NCBI GenBank assembly: GCA_948567375.1
Contig: OX419759.1
Coordinates: forward strand, 44,296,593 to 44,360,592
DNA: 64,000 nucleotides
Source of the DNA: Lunularia cruciata
Taxonomy: Eukaryota > Streptophyta > Marchantiopsida > Lunulariales > Lunulariaceae
Reading direction: 5' to 3'
In this document: positions 21,400-33,847 of the stretch, one piece after another
Position numbering within the stretch: the first letter of the stretch is position 1
Layout of the letters: each line of letters opens with the position of its first letter
The notes under the pieces: generated by a model
What the model was told of the DNA's origin: nothing
What the model saw: the letters and a program-made list of their open reading frames with translations, nothing else
Databases searched by the model: none
Program-made: the position numbers and the translations under genes

Positions 21400-24300
21400 G
21401 AAATGGTTGCTTACACATGATGCAGGCTGAGAAGGAAAAAAATTGTGAGGAGATTACTAAGGTAAGAGAAGAAGTTGATAATGAGAAGCCGTCCTGTTGA
21501 GCTCATGAGGAGAGGATGGCAAAATGGGGGATAATCAAAAAGGCAAGATGGGGAAGCATGATGCGGAGTTAAGAAGAGCACATACAGAGGTAAGAACTCT
21601 TATGCTTAGGATAGATCAACAGAGGGAGGAGTACAATAATGACGTAGAGCCCTGATATAAGGAGATCACAAAGATGAAGGAAGAGCTTAGAGAAGTGCAA
21701 CTTCAGGCAATACACTAAGTACCTCAAGGTGAAGCATTGGAGGCATATTGCTACATAAGTCATAACATATTGATTCTCTAGTTGGATACCCCCAGTACTA
21801 CTAGTACACACCTGGTCCTCCCTTGCTCCCAAAACTTGACCGCATATGCCCACCACATGGCGAACTGTTCCATATTGAGTTTTTCCTGTAATATTACATG
21901 TCAATTGATTGCTGCTCCCGTAATGAGGAGTGCAAGGTCGAAGCAGTAGATTTGTTCTACCAAGGTGAAGACCAACATTTCTTGTTGCAACCGCTTGAAA
22001 GTGGTGAATGATTCCTTCTTCATGTACTGAGTCAGATTTGGTCAGGGTAGGAAGGGATACCAAGCCTAGCGCTTCTTATCCACTCTTTGAAATGCTTTAG
22101 CCGCCTCCTTGACTTGATTAACATCCATAAGTCCTGGTTCTTGGAACGTCATGAAAGTGCCGGGGTGGTAACTATGGTAGGGTTATAGCTAGACCCATGG
22201 TTTGGAGGAACTACTAGATGTTACCAGTCTTGGAAGTCATGGGGATCCTACAGGGCTTGTTTGATGAACTTTAGTGGTGGAGCCACTTCTTGTTCAAGTG
22301 CCTGCCTTGCCATCATTGCACATGTGCAACTTTTTAACCCCTTTATATCTTGCATTTGTGGTGTGACCCTGACCTTCTCTATGGGCTCTTAGAACTCTAG
22401 GGCATGAGAGGTTGTCATGAAGTATAGGAATTTGGCTTCTAAGGCAACCATACTATCTGCCCACTGCTTGACCAATTCTACTGTTTCAGGGGGTAATTCT
22501 ACTCCTCCTTTCCTTGCTGTTTTGGAAGTCAGGGCCTTGTTGTCCCCTTTCCTTGTTTCTTGTTCCTTCCCGGAGACTTGGGACCCCCAACCTATTCCTG
22601 CTTCTGGAGTCACTTCCCTTCTGTGACTCTTGTCCATACTTTTGGGTCCCAAAACAATCTTGGTAGAAGGTCTTGTATTGTTCCCAAACTTGCAATGTTG
22701 TTCTCTCGATTGATAGGGACTTATCTGACTCATCCCTTCCTCTAGTAGATCCAAAATTGTAAACTCCCTTTGTGGAATTGGAGGCTCATTTGCTTGCACC
22801 AATTCCATCACATCCATTATATGAGTGGCCTCCATTGTGCTGCCCATATTTTGACACTCATTGACAATCAGCCCTTCCTTGACTGGTGACCTTGTTGTTG
22901 TAACTTTGGGGATTTGGGGCTACTTGTGTGGGCACTTCTGTTTCCTTCTTTTGGCAACAATGTCCTTCCCAAAACTTCACTTCTTATGGAGTGTTGGTGG
23001 GTAAGTCTAGTCCTCTAGTGGGGAATATGGGATGCTACAGGAGGAAGGAGAGTAACTGTACAATCCTTCGATGGCCAGCCATTTACTTGGCTCGGGGAGG
23101 AATTGTAGTTTGTAGGAATTGTAATATCAGAATTCTCATAGCTGGTTGTAATTTCACTAAGGGACTGGAATCTCCCATAGACACTCACCCTCAGGGATGG
23201 CTTGAGGCCTGTCACCACAAGCCCTTCTGCCCCTGTGGTATGCACATTTTTTTTGGACAGTTTTTAGGATAGAAAGTGTTTCTTTAAGCAAGAGAGGAGG
23301 TTAGATGAAGAGATTTGGTATGTTTGGATCCAAAGTAGGAGATCTAATCTGACCCAAGGAAGTCAGCTTTGTATTTGAGGAGATGAAGACTTGGATCAGA
23401 CTTGGAAGGATGGAAGAACCAAAGTAAGGGCACTTTGTACTAGAATGAAGAACCCGCTCTGAGGATGCTTAACAACCCTTGACTCAGGCTGTACCGACCA
23501 AGAAGGTACACTTGGCATGAATGGTTACTTTGTCTGAGGATAAATTAGAAAGTGACAAGAGTAACACATGCATAAGATGTGATTCTAGACTGAGGTTAGA
23601 CTGAAAAATGACTATGAATCAGAACAGTATTAAACAAAGACTTCATCAAGGGGGTTCTGTGATGTTGAAAGACTATCTTGTGGCTTTGAGTAGTTGTCCT
23701 AATTGTGTTAGAATCACAAGCTGAGTCATGGGATTTCTGTGTTTGAAGCTGAGTGAGGAGATAAGCATGATGCCTTTCAAGGGAGGAAGATAGGTCTTGG
23801 TCATCTCAGTTTGGAATCCTGCCATTAGACGAGTTGATATGGTAGCCAGATTTGAAGTCTTGAGCTGACTTTGGATGACTTTCTTGGCATGGAACTGGAA
23901 CCTTAGTTTTCCATGATTCATGACCAAACTTGTGGCTAGAAATTGTGAGGAGTGGAAGAGAGGAAAGCCGGCTTTCTGGACTGAATCCAATTGGAGGTTA
24001 GTCTTAGGACAGGATGCAAGAGAGTCTAAGGAGATTGACTTCAATCAAAAGTGTGATCATGTGTAAGAAACATAAGAACTGAGGTAGTCCTCCAATGAGC
24101 CTCGGAAGGAAAACAGATACAAGGTAGACACCTATGTAGACCTGATGAGGTGAAGTATTGTCAAAGTAATGCTGGCTATGATAAAGCTGGAGTGGACTAT
24201 CTATGTAACAAAGCAACATGCAATATTCTTCCACCTCATGTTTGCAAGAGAGAGTGTAAACTGGGTGAGGTGTTTCTATGTGAGGATGAGGCAAATGATA

Positions 24301-27300
24301 GGGCAATGGAAACTGGACATGCCACCCCATTAATTTTTACCTTTTGCAGCCCATTAATATTTAGAATTGAATTACTCAGCCCCAAAGGTGAGAAGACAAA
24401 TGGTATCACATTTCTATCTAGGCTTGCAGTGGATGCGGATGAGGAGGAGAAGCGATACATGGCGGAGGTCACAAAGAGTGACCTACATTTTGCAAGAACC
24501 AGACAAGAGATGACCTTGTCAGTTTTGGCACCCCAACCAAAGAAGAGCAGCAGACCTAAAGACAGGGTTTCCCCAACAAAGATGCAAACAACTCAACAAT
24601 TGAACCCAAGTTGGCAGTAGCAGTGGTTGACCTGTTTTCAAGGGCAGAGGAAGAGAAAAGAAGCAGAGTCCAATGATGAGAACTATGAGGAGGAACTGAA
24701 TCTGAAGAGTAAGGAGTTGAGTAGGAAGAGCAAGGGAGAGCCTGAGGTTCAACAGCCAGGCTGAGGAAGGATCACATTGGGAGTTTTATGACAAAATTGG
24801 GAGAATGGAGGTGGAGATGCTACTTGTATGGACTTGCTGGAAGATGATCTTCCGGAGGAGAAGAAGGACAAGTTCAAGATGGTGTTCCATAGAGGAGTAC
24901 AATCTTAGCATCTCATCAAGACTATGCATGTCGGACCAAGTGAGCCTGGAGAAGAAGAAGAGAGCTTGTAGGTGTTAAGTCTGAAGGTAAGACAATATTG
25001 ACTTCAGGTTGTGGCACAAGCAGTGGTTTCCAAAGACAAAGGAGGACCAGACAAAGACACATTCAATGGCGTGAACTACCTGTTGAGTGTGGCCTGTCCT
25101 TTGTTGGTACATTTGTAGGAGAGGATGTAGGAGTCAAAAAAGGAGCTTCTAGAGGTAAAGAACTAGCTTCAGAGGGTGAAGGTGTTAAGTGGAGAGATCC
25201 TGCAGTTGAAGGTGATGTTGGCCCAGAGTAAAGACAAGGCTGAGGTTCTTCAGGTTGATGCTTCAATTTGAGAATAAAGATTCAATGACTTGTAGAGGAG
25301 TTTTGGACAATGTGGTGGTTACTTAGAGCACCACAAAGAAGAGTTGAAGGAGGAGTTTGATGACACCCATGCCAAATTAGTCCATCATAGAATGCAAATT
25401 TGAAAGCAAAAACAGGCCATGGATGAACTACAGCAAGTCATGGTAGAGAAAGATCAAGCTTGGCAGAGTGAGTTTGCCAATCAAAAATGAGAAGAGCAAT
25501 GTTTGTACAATCTGGTTAAGAGAGCCAAAGCTCAAGTTGCTGATGACAAGGTAGAGTGGAAGAAGATGGAGATGAAGCATGCTGAAGAACTATAGCAACT
25601 TTGTATGAAGTTGGAGGCGGAGGAGGAGGAGGCCTGAGGCAAGTCACTCTCAGCAAAGGAGGGTTGGGGTTCAATGATATCGCTACCCACTTGAAGGTGA
25701 TGCTCAGTATTGGAGCTGGGGTGAAGTTAGAGGAGGCCTATCTACACACACTCAAGTTGCTAGTGCAAGAAGCCCAAAGGAGGAAGGCAAAGGATGTAGA
25801 TTTAGACACTTTATTGGTTCACCTTAGGGATAGAGTAGATAGGAAGATGACTGAGGTAGGAGATAACATATGTCATATATTAGATTTAGTTAAGACTGAT
25901 GTAGATGATCACACTCATATGCTGAGTGAAAGTAGAGTAATCCGATCCAAAGTCGTCAAGATCACAGTACAGGTGACTTCAGATGAGTTACCTGAGTCAT
26001 CTGAAACAGTTAAAAAAAAAGAAGAAGGAGAAGATAGATAGGTCTTATGACTTCAGTCTCTGTACACACTAATGAGAAAGAAACCAGTAGAAGGAGGCAT
26101 TGGACTTGAAACTTCTTCATGATGTACAAGATGCCTTGAGACAACTTGAACAAAAAAAACAAGAATTCAGGTGGTGAGATCTGCCTACACCACCTCATCC
26201 TAATTAAAAGAAGTCTGCTAGCAGACATACATATTTTTCAAGACGTAGCACACCAAGATAGCACAACCAAAAACTGTGAAGGGAGCCGGTTACTTGAGAG
26301 TGTTGGTTTGTGATAAGACTGTATGAGTCTTGATAGAAGAAGATTGCCAATACATTTTGCATAACATTCCCCAATCAGTTCAGCGGGATCTTGAAGAGCA
26401 ATTTGATTATATTGACACCCTTCCACAACTGCGGGTTGAAGAAGCGGAAGTCTCTATAGAAAATCCACCATTGCATTTGGTACCTTGGGAAGCTTGGCCC
26501 AAACCCAAAGTATGACTCTCTAAGGGTGACTTGGAGCAACCAAGTCCGCTACCCTAGCAGCTTCTCCTTTGATTAGTCACCATGTCATTACACCGTGTTA
26601 CAAGCTAAGCTTATCAGAAGTATAAGGGGATGGAATGAGATGAAGACCCATTTGAATTCATTGAGGGGTTTGGAGTGATTTTCTCTGCAAACAAGGAACA
26701 CGTCTCCCAAGATACACTGCAAAATTTCCCAAAGTTGCTATGGAAGAAAGCTCAGAGTTGGTACACATGTAACTCAAAATGTGTTCCAACCAGCAAATGG
26801 AGTAGAACTTTGGGATAATTTCCTGGAATAGTTATGGGAAGTGGGTTATGACACAAGTGTCTCAATGATTTGGATCATGGAAAAAATGAGAAGGTGAGAA
26901 ACTATGCAAAATGGTTCATGGCATTATTGAACCAAGTGCCTAAGCGAGCAAGGTGGTTTGCTATTTGGATGCCCAAGCCATCACCTGGTTTCTTGGAGGC
27001 CTATCACTGGAGATCAATATACTTGCAAGAGAGGGGAATGTAATCTCTTTAGACAAGTACTCAAACATGTTGCCCATTATGATGCGGCTCATTCTTATTC
27101 AGCCAGTAATTAAAGAAATAGGGAGAGGAAGGGGCAAAAGGCAAGAAGAAGATTATCTTGCAGTTCCTCCCCATCTTTGGATGATTTGTCATCTAAGTCA
27201 AGTTCCTTATCATCATCAGAAGATGATGATAAGTTGAAGAGGAATAGGCAAAGGTTGAGTTGAAAGATTTTTCAAAGTTGGAACAAAACATGTCAATATG

Positions 27301-28640
27301 ACTGACACTAAGCTGGAGATTTTTATAAACATGTTTGTAAATTTTAAGATTCAGATGGTTGGGCTGAAGGACTGAAGGAAACCCCCTTCATTTGCAAGAA
27401 CAAATGTTTGGTGTACTTTGTGTGGAAAGTTAAGTCATGCAAACATGGAGTGCTTGACCAACAGACTTGTGTACCCAGTACAACAAATTGATTGGGTTCC
27501 AATTTGGGATCAAAACCAATATCAAGAACCGGAGGAGGAAGTGGTATATCAAACTCAAGAGGTACAATCACAGGCAAGCAGGGCATTCCAAAATTTACAC
27601 TATGGGCCAAGAGAGTACGTGAATAATGCTCCACCAAGGCAAATGCCAATGCCAAACTAGAATCAACCCCAGAATGTTCCACTTAGGGCTTGTTATAATT
27701 GCGGGCTGTTTGGACATTGCTCACCCAATTGTTCTGAGCCTTGATGGCAGATTGGATATGCTCCTTTGTGTGGGAATTGTAATGGCTTGGGTCATATGCC
27801 TAGCCAGTGTTCCTTGCCCCCAAATCCAAAGCCTCCACTGAGGTGTGTTCACATATCACTAGAACGTCCACCACCACAAGCTAAGGTGGATGCTACAGTC
27901 AATTGTATAACTTTGAAGGAAGAAGCTCCAAAGAAGTTGAATCCAGCCTTGGAGGGAGAATGGCTGGATATTGAAGTATTGCAAGTTGAGACATGATCTA
28001 GAAAGAAGAAATGTGATCCTTGAGGAAGTAAGCACTACCTCGTCCTCCTTGCAGAAGATGAAAAGATTTTATCCCAAATCCGTCTTATCTGCTAAGGAGG
28101 AGAAGATTTCGGCCAAGGCCAAAGCAAAAGCCTTACAAAAGGAGGTGAAGGAGATTATACAAAGAGACCAAGATATAAACTCAAAGTTAGTTCAAAAGGA
28201 GAGTCCTCCAGCTTTTGAAGCCGATATTCAATCAGAGGTCAAAGGTCTGATTCAAGCCACAATGTGCAAACCCAAAGTGACTCAGGTTCAGAACAAAAAC
28301 ACTCTGGTCACCATACATAAGAGACCTGAGGCTACTCCAGATTGGGTTGAGAATTCAACCCCCAAGAAGAAGCAGAAGGTGAAGCTAGGGGGAGAACCTC
28401 AGTGGCAGATCTTGCCTCAACTCAAACTAATGTGAAGTTTGAGGAGTTGTGGGAGGACAATAAGTTATATAAAAAGCAACTGAGCTTGGCTCTTAAGAGA
28501 GTGTGTAAGATCCTCCTAAAAGATCTCCCTGGCATGTATTGAATTTAATAGGAAGATTTGGGATCTCCAGAGGTAGATGCCGAGATTGCGGATTGCAGGT
28601 TGCATTTTCTATAGTGTGCCCTAGCAGATGACTCTACTTC
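21400..28640 (+). mobile_element. Gag-type retroelement fossil with three zinc knuckles
   Basis: A long + strand stretch of acidic, coiled-coil-like coding character (AEKEKNCEE, QAQRRKAKD) begins near 21420. A gag-like core lies near 26600-27080 and three CCHC knuckles at about 27415-27460, 27694-27740 and 27766-27812 (C-x2-C-x4-H-x4-C each). A lysine-rich tail follows to 28430. I find no protease, reverse transcriptase or integrase with it. The element is broken in many places. The 21570-24050 part has longer open frames on the minus strand (22389-22847) that I do not recognise and may be a nested insertion. No LTR pair was found. Copy B has none of this. Confidence 0.65.
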
Positions 28641-29207
28641 TTCTCTTCTCTTCTTGGAAGAATAAAAGAATTGTGATTGTGACACTTTCTCTTCAATTCT
28701 AGTCATTTCCAACCCATATGCTAGAGATAATGACCTGTTCTTATCATTTATACTATTTGTATATTGACACAAGGTTGTCACACAAAGACTTGATGGCACC
28801 TCAAAATTGCTCTTTGACTTACCAGTACCTCAAGTTTACACAAAGACTTAAACCCCGATGCATGATCATGATGTGCATGGAAGTGGCAGCTGATTTTCTG
28901 AGTTTGTAACTAATTTGGTAGTTGAAAGTGACATGTTTTTGTGTGTAAATTGAATGAATGTAGAAACACAGTTGCTGAAAGTCTAGAATAAATAGATAAT
29001 GCATTTCAAGGTGAAATTTGAAAGAGATCATCACGGGAGCTCGCTTCTAACTTCGAGGTGAGCTCTTAAAGTGGGTTTTGACTGCTCATTTACATGACCA
29101 GAAGGACATGAGATTATCATGGTGAACATGTAGGGTACGTTAAAGACTTTGTAGCACATGACAACATAACTAGTGTGCATGGTGACCTGTATGATCAAGT
29201 TGCAAAG
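28640..29207. other. Unassigned stretch at the right edge of the fossil block
   Basis: I see no gene. From about 29160 the sequence weakly resembles 18895-18946 and copy B 62600-62650, so the paralogous region may begin there. The block has no clear terminal repeats. Confidence 0.4.
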
Positions 29208-30650
29208 TGAAGGCAAGAGTGATTCAGTTTAAACGTTGGAGGGACGCAAAGGTAGCTGTGCATGTTTGCACATCACATAGGTTTTCATTTCTCAAAACAC
29301 GTGAGGAAATTACCCTTCTAACACTGGATTTCTGTTCACGCGACTTTTCCTTGCCACCAATCGTTTATTTGCTGGTGTTTCGAACTGTACCTGGAGACGT
29401 TTGCAACAGTTAGAACTTTTCGTTCAAATTGGATCTGAAATAACCCGAGGTGTTACAATGCGAGAACAGCTAGCTGAAGTTCCATGATGTATTTCCTCAA
29501 CATGTGCGCATCTCCAGCACAGATGATTTAGAATAACTCCTGATAGTACACTACCACGGCTATCAGAAGTGATTCTGTGATGTGGTCTCTTGTCCTTTAG
29601 TTCCGAAACAACAGAACAGAGACGACTGAGAAATTAAACCGCGACTACATTTTGCAACACGAAGTATGTTATCTGCTTCCATCTTTGAGTACAATGTAAA
29701 GAACATACAGAGGACTGAGGTCATGGACAGTGGCACGGACAATATGCGTGAGCTGTAATGTGCAATGAACACATTTTCCATCCTATGAACAGTTCCGGGT
29801 TTTAGGTGTAGATTTGTCTATATCCGAGTACTTCACACTATCTTTCTAAATAGTGTACAGCTAGGGCTACCTGTCCTTAACGAAACCTATTAAGGAAGAG
29901 CATGGGATCGCGATCTGATGATCCGATTTGTCTACAGAGATTCTTGTACAACATTAGGTCGTTTCTGAAAGTTCACATTTTCAATTGAGTTAGTAATGGT
30001 GTTGCACCATAAGTCTCTTTTTACCTGAAGGGAAATCCTGGATATGGGTACAGAAAGTATGTGTTATTGTAAAGCAGCAAAATATCTGGAAATAATATGC
30101 CTAGCTCGATCGTATATTTGATGTGATAATCTCACAGTGATCACCGACAATACGGTTCTGTTGAAGCACCAAGGGATTTGCTAATGTACCAAATCATTGG
30201 AAAGGTTCGCATAAAGCTTGTCGTGCCATAGTGCACAAGAAAACTCATAAAATAAACGCGTACATTAAAAATTAGTCTCAAATAGCCCTAAATAGTAATG
30301 TTCTGTTGCACCTAGGGAAAGTGCACCAATCATTTGAAAGGTAAGCATAAGCTTTTCTAGCCATGGAGTGCACAAGGAGGTTCATAAAATTAAATAAATG
30401 TGTAAATAGAAAACTAGTCTCAAATAGCACTAAAATAAAGTTTGCTAAGGTTAACTGTTCCTGTAACTCAAATGGTATATCCAAAATAATAAACAAACCG
30501 ATCAATATAACTAATCTAAGATTGGATGTGAACTATACCGATTTGATTACTTGTCTCGGGTTCATTACATGTCTTATTAGGTCCCCTCATTGTCAGGGAT
30601 GTTCGAACGGAAATAAAATTGCTCCAACACATGCATCAACCTCCTTATAT
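29208..30650. other. Non-coding region shared with copy B 62652-64000
   Basis: It starts with a diverged second copy of the 18947-19000 sequence (GTTGGAGGGACGCAAA) and runs on as in copy B. No gene is supported; frames at 29207-29413 and 62652-62918 look alike only because the DNA is alike. It is upstream of the minus-strand PPO pseudogenes in copy B, and upstream of the intact PPO here. Confidence 0.65.
30155..30440 (+). repeat. Tandem duplication, unit about 145 bp
   Basis: GTTCTGTTG-AGCACC...AATCATTGGAAAGGT...TAGTCTCAAATAGC occurs from 30155 and again from 30299. Copy B (63665-63800) has one unit only, so the tandem arose in copy A or was lost from B. The region is non-coding. Confidence 0.75.
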
Positions 30651-31214
30651 ATCTACTTAATGCATGATTCATAGTAATAGACACATATACTTTGTCCGCT
30701 GCAGTTCGACCTCTAAAACATGAGTGTAAGATACGGGTTGAGCTGAAGTATTATGAGGAAGAGCAGACGACATGGCTGGCACCACCTCAACTCCAGTTCT
30801 AAGTTTAAGAATCACTCGAAATAGTTAGATTTCGTGTAGGAAGGAAAATAAGTGAAGTGATTCTTGGGCCTTTTTATTGGTTCGTTACATTATCTTTCTG
30901 TCTAGGTAGCGATGTATTTGACGTTAGCATGGTCAAATACAAGTCTCGAAGATTGTCGTCAACCTTCGGAGTAAGCGTTGGCAGAAATTCAATTTCGTAA
31001 TTTTGTGTATTTCCTACAAAATGTCAGGTTAGTGGTCGGAATCTTATGATCATGATTCAGATAACAAACTGGATGGAAAGGCAACCAGGCAGATGCAGAA
31101 TCTCAGAATCACGTGCTAGCATAACTCAGCAACGTTTCTACACGAAGATCTACGAGATGGAGAGGAAGTGTCTGTTCATCTACTGCCTTATCACATGATG
31201 GAACTCATCCGGTG

Positions 31215-31222
31215 TATAAAAG
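31215..31222 (+). promoter_or_regulatory. Probable TATA box of the intact PPO
   Basis: TATAAAAG lies in a pyrimidine-bounded context about 395-500 bases before the candidate start codons. It would start transcription near 31245-31250. A 5' intron between there and the ATG is possible but unproven. Confidence 0.5.
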
Positions 31223-31611
31223 CTGTGCGGTTGCCTTTCACTTTCCATGTTCAAGTCTTGTCCTCTGAACAGGACTTGAACAAAGCTTGAACAAGCTTTG
31301 TCTACCATTGTCTACACAACCTTCACACTCGCAGCTCAACTCCAGAATTGCAATTTGAGAGTGTACGTATCTGCACAAAGGTTATTCTATTCCTGTCCCA
31401 AAATTTTGCGCTCTTCAAGAAACGAGTTACTGTAGAGACTTGATTCGGCGTCCGCTTCAATCCCTGTTTCCGAACTCTTCTAAAACACGTGACTTTGCAG
31501 TAACAACTTTAGGTCTTTGGTCTGTGGATGGTTCTAACGTTTGATTGCTCATGCTTACAGTCCAACTAAGATTTTTGCTACGACGCTCTCTTGCGAATTA
31601 CTAAATCTTAA

Positions 31612-33504
31612 GTGGCATTTCGTGCGCAACTGAAGTGTTTTTCCGGCGCTGCACCCATGAATATAGATAGGTTGGTACCGAGAGCAGACAGTCAGAGAAG
31701 AAGCAGTGCGTCGAAGATGGGTCTACATCTCCTGTTCGCTACCTACATATGTGCAGTTGTGCTAAGCTTTCTCGCAAACAGCGCAACCGCCGAACCCGTT
31801 CTCGCTTCAAGTCTTGGGTTCTGTAAAACAGTTCCAATTTTGGCTGGAGCCCCCCTCCATTGCTGTCTTCCTGCTCCCACAAGACCACCAATCAAGTTCA
31901 AGTTCCCGACCTGCGCGTCTGGTAATGGCGGACCTCCTCCCATGCGGGAAAGAAAGCCTGCCCATGTGCTGTCAAAGGACCCCGAGTATGTCCGAAAATA
32001 CAACTTGGCCTACGCGAGGATGAAAGCGCTTCCCGACAGCGATCCCAGAAGTTTCCTGAATCAGTGGAGAGTCCACTGCTCTTTCTGCAATGAAGCTTTC
32101 AAGCAGCGAAGAACTCCTGGTCCTCTCGGCCCAGAAACTGGAGTCTTGCTTCAGGTTCATTACAGCTGGACCTTCCTCCCGTGGCACAGGATGTACCTCT
32201 ATTATCACGAGCGAATTCTGGCGCATTTGATCGATGATCCCACTTTTGCTCTTCCATTCTGGAACTGGGACAATCAGCTAGACGCAGAGGCAGCTATGAT
32301 TCCTGCAATGTTCCTCCCCAATTTCAGCGTCAACAACTCCGCCCTCCAAGACGAGTTCCGGAATGTCAATCATTTTCCTCCTAAAATCCTCCATTTGGGA
32401 TACAATTCTAAGCTGGAGGCTGAAGGCAAGCAGAACCTCACCGACCAACAGATTAGGTACGAGAACTTGTGCGTCATGTATAACTCGGTGGTCACGAAAG
32501 TCAGTTCTAGGGATTTTCTCGGTGGCCCATACGTCGTAGGCACCGATAACTCTGCTGCGACTGTCAACGTCACGGCTGGAGAGGTTCCCGGTGAGTCTGG
32601 AGGATGCGAAAATGTCCACAATGTTGCGCACGAATGGACCGGGTTGATCAACGACCCTGCCCATCCCGACAACGAAGACATGGGAAATTTCATCTACGCG
32701 GGTCGCGACCCCGTCTTCTTCAACCATCACGCCAATGTGGACCGTCTGTGGGACGTGTGGAAAACCATTCCCGACAAGGTGACCAGATCAGGAAGCAGAA
32801 AGAGAGTCGATTACAAGTCAAGGGACTTCCTCGACACGGAGTTCACATTTTTTGATGAGAATCAGGATATGGTAGTTGTTAAGGTGAGAGATTCACTGGA
32901 CAGTTCAAAATTGGGATACAAGTTCACTGACATGAGCGAATCCGACAGTTTGTGGATCAATTATGAGCCCTTGCCTCCCAAGAAATCTGACAAGCCAACG
33001 AGACCAAGCGATTTTCCTGAAGCAGCTCCGTCAGGAAATAATAGGATCCAAAAAGTCCCTGTGACCTTTAAACTTGCGCGTAATGCCCCCACAAAGAGGG
33101 ACCTCAAAGGAAAACAGGTGAAGAGAGCGGACCAGCTGCAAGAGAACATCTTGATCGAGAAGGTGAAGATTCCCCATTCATCTTACTGCCGATTCGATGT
33201 GTTTATCAACTATCCTGAAGCAAACAGGGAAACACATTTGTACATGTCCGAGTACGTCGGCACGTTCACCCACATCCCAAGCGGTACGGTCGAGATGAGC
33301 GAGACAGTGGCGGAAAGTGAAGAACACAACGACAACAAGTTCCGAGTCGTGAACATCCGGTATAGCATAACGCCGTCGCTCAAGAGGTTGGGTATTGCGG
33401 ACTATACGACAGACTTGACAGTCACGATTGTGCCCAAGGGTGCGCGAAGCAGCAGCCCGACGACAGTGTTCACCTTCTCCAGCATCAAACAAGATTACCA
33501 ATAA
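31612..33504 (+). CDS. Polyphenol oxidase (catechol oxidase type), intact, intronless
   Basis: This copper enzyme oxidises o-diphenols to o-quinones with oxygen. From the first ATG it is 630 residues. CuA ligands: His155 (HCSFC), His183 (QVHYSW) and His192 (WHR); Cys159 is placed to form the Cys-His183 thioether known in plant enzymes. CuB ligands: His336 and His340 (ENVHNVAHEW) and the HH pair 372-373 (FFNHHANVDRLW). The DWL domain follows (about 405-457), then the C-terminal KFDV domain (RFDV 527-530). Residues 36-60 are a hydrophobic signal ending in ATA. Starts at 31612, 31657 (Met16) and 31717 (Met36) are all in frame. The stretch from Met16 resembles the region before the signal in the pseudogenes (PR..SQ.R.S), favouring 31657 or earlier. 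It could be secreted/vacuolar or, with the extension, plastid-lumenal. Confidence 0.96.
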   Translation: MAFRAQLKCFSGAAPMNIDRLVPRADSQRRSSASKMGLHLLFATYICAVVLSFLANSATAEPVLASSLGFCKTVPILAGAPLHCCLPAPTRPPIKFKFPTCASGNGGPPPMRERKPAHVLSKDPEYVRKYNLAYARMKALPDSDPRSFLNQWRVHCSFCNEAFKQRRTPGPLGPETGVLLQVHYSWTFLPWHRMYLYYHERILAHLIDDPTFALPFWNWDNQLDAEAAMIPAMFLPNFSVNNSALQDEFRNVNHFPPKILHLGYNSKLEAEGKQNLTDQQIRYENLCVMYNSVVTKVSSRDFLGGPYVVGTDNSAATVNVTAGEVPGESGGCENVHNVAHEWTGLINDPAHPDNEDMGNFIYAGRDPVFFNHHANVDRLWDVWKTIPDKVTRSGSRKRVDYKSRDFLDTEFTFFDENQDMVVVKVRDSLDSSKLGYKFTDMSESDSLWINYEPLPPKKSDKPTRPSDFPEAAPSGNNRIQKVPVTFKLARNAPTKRDLKGKQVKRADQLQENILIEKVKIPHSSYCRFDVFINYPEANRETHLYMSEYVGTFTHIPSGTVEMSETVAESEEHNDNKFRVVNIRYSITPSLKRLGIADYTTDLTVTIVPKGARSSSPTTVFTFSSIKQDYQ

Positions 33505-33841
33505 TTTAGGGGTTTCCGACACAAATGAACATTGATGAACTTCGGATCTAGGGAGAGCATGCCCATATATATAGAGAATTTTCTGAACGGCGCAATTGGA
33601 GCCTCCTTCTTCCAATGGCAAAGTGTGGTTGATCTCCTGAAATGGGAAGATCCAACAATGCCGTTACACGATGAAGGCATTTTGCAAGAGGCTATGGTGG
33701 TGGAGAAATGGACGTCATCATGGTCCTCTCGGTTCAGATCTAGTTGGGTTCACTCATTCCCCATAGTCATTAGTTTCACCTAGCTATAGGAAGATTAAAA
33801 TGTAATTGAAAGCGTCATTCATCCCGTATCATTCTTTTACC

Positions 33842-33847
33842 AATAAA
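33842..33847 (+). terminator. Probable polyadenylation signal of PPO
   Basis: AATAAA occurs 338 bases after the PPO stop codon in an AT-rich stretch with no competing gene. It is a plausible 3' end signal; plant signals are loose. Confidence 0.45.

Larger units (their letters stand above)
1..30650. repeat. Segmental duplication, copy A
   Basis: This block is repeated in direct orientation from about 35980 to the right edge. Matching stretches, seen by eye, are 1-1345 with 35980-37314, about 4060-5450 with 37315-38882, about 5460-8140 with 51853-54530, 8141-8415 with 55817-56090, about 9160-15541 with 56091-61485, 17796-19000 with 61486-62702, and 29208-30650 with 62652-64000. Gene order and strand are kept throughout. 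Copy A alone carries inserts at 9485-9984, 14998-15400, 15542-17795 and 19001-29207. Sample stretches differ at roughly 5-8% of positions; this is an estimate by eye, not a computed figure. Confidence 0.9.

Noticed and set aside
22389-22847. Minus-strand open frame of 152 codons
   Set aside because: It looks protein-like and hydrophilic but has no recognised domain, and it lies in the retroelement fossil block. I left it as part of that block and not as a host gene.
31743-33621. Long antisense frames over the intact PPO
   Set aside because: They are shadows of the GC-richer coding strand, which carries all PPO motifs.
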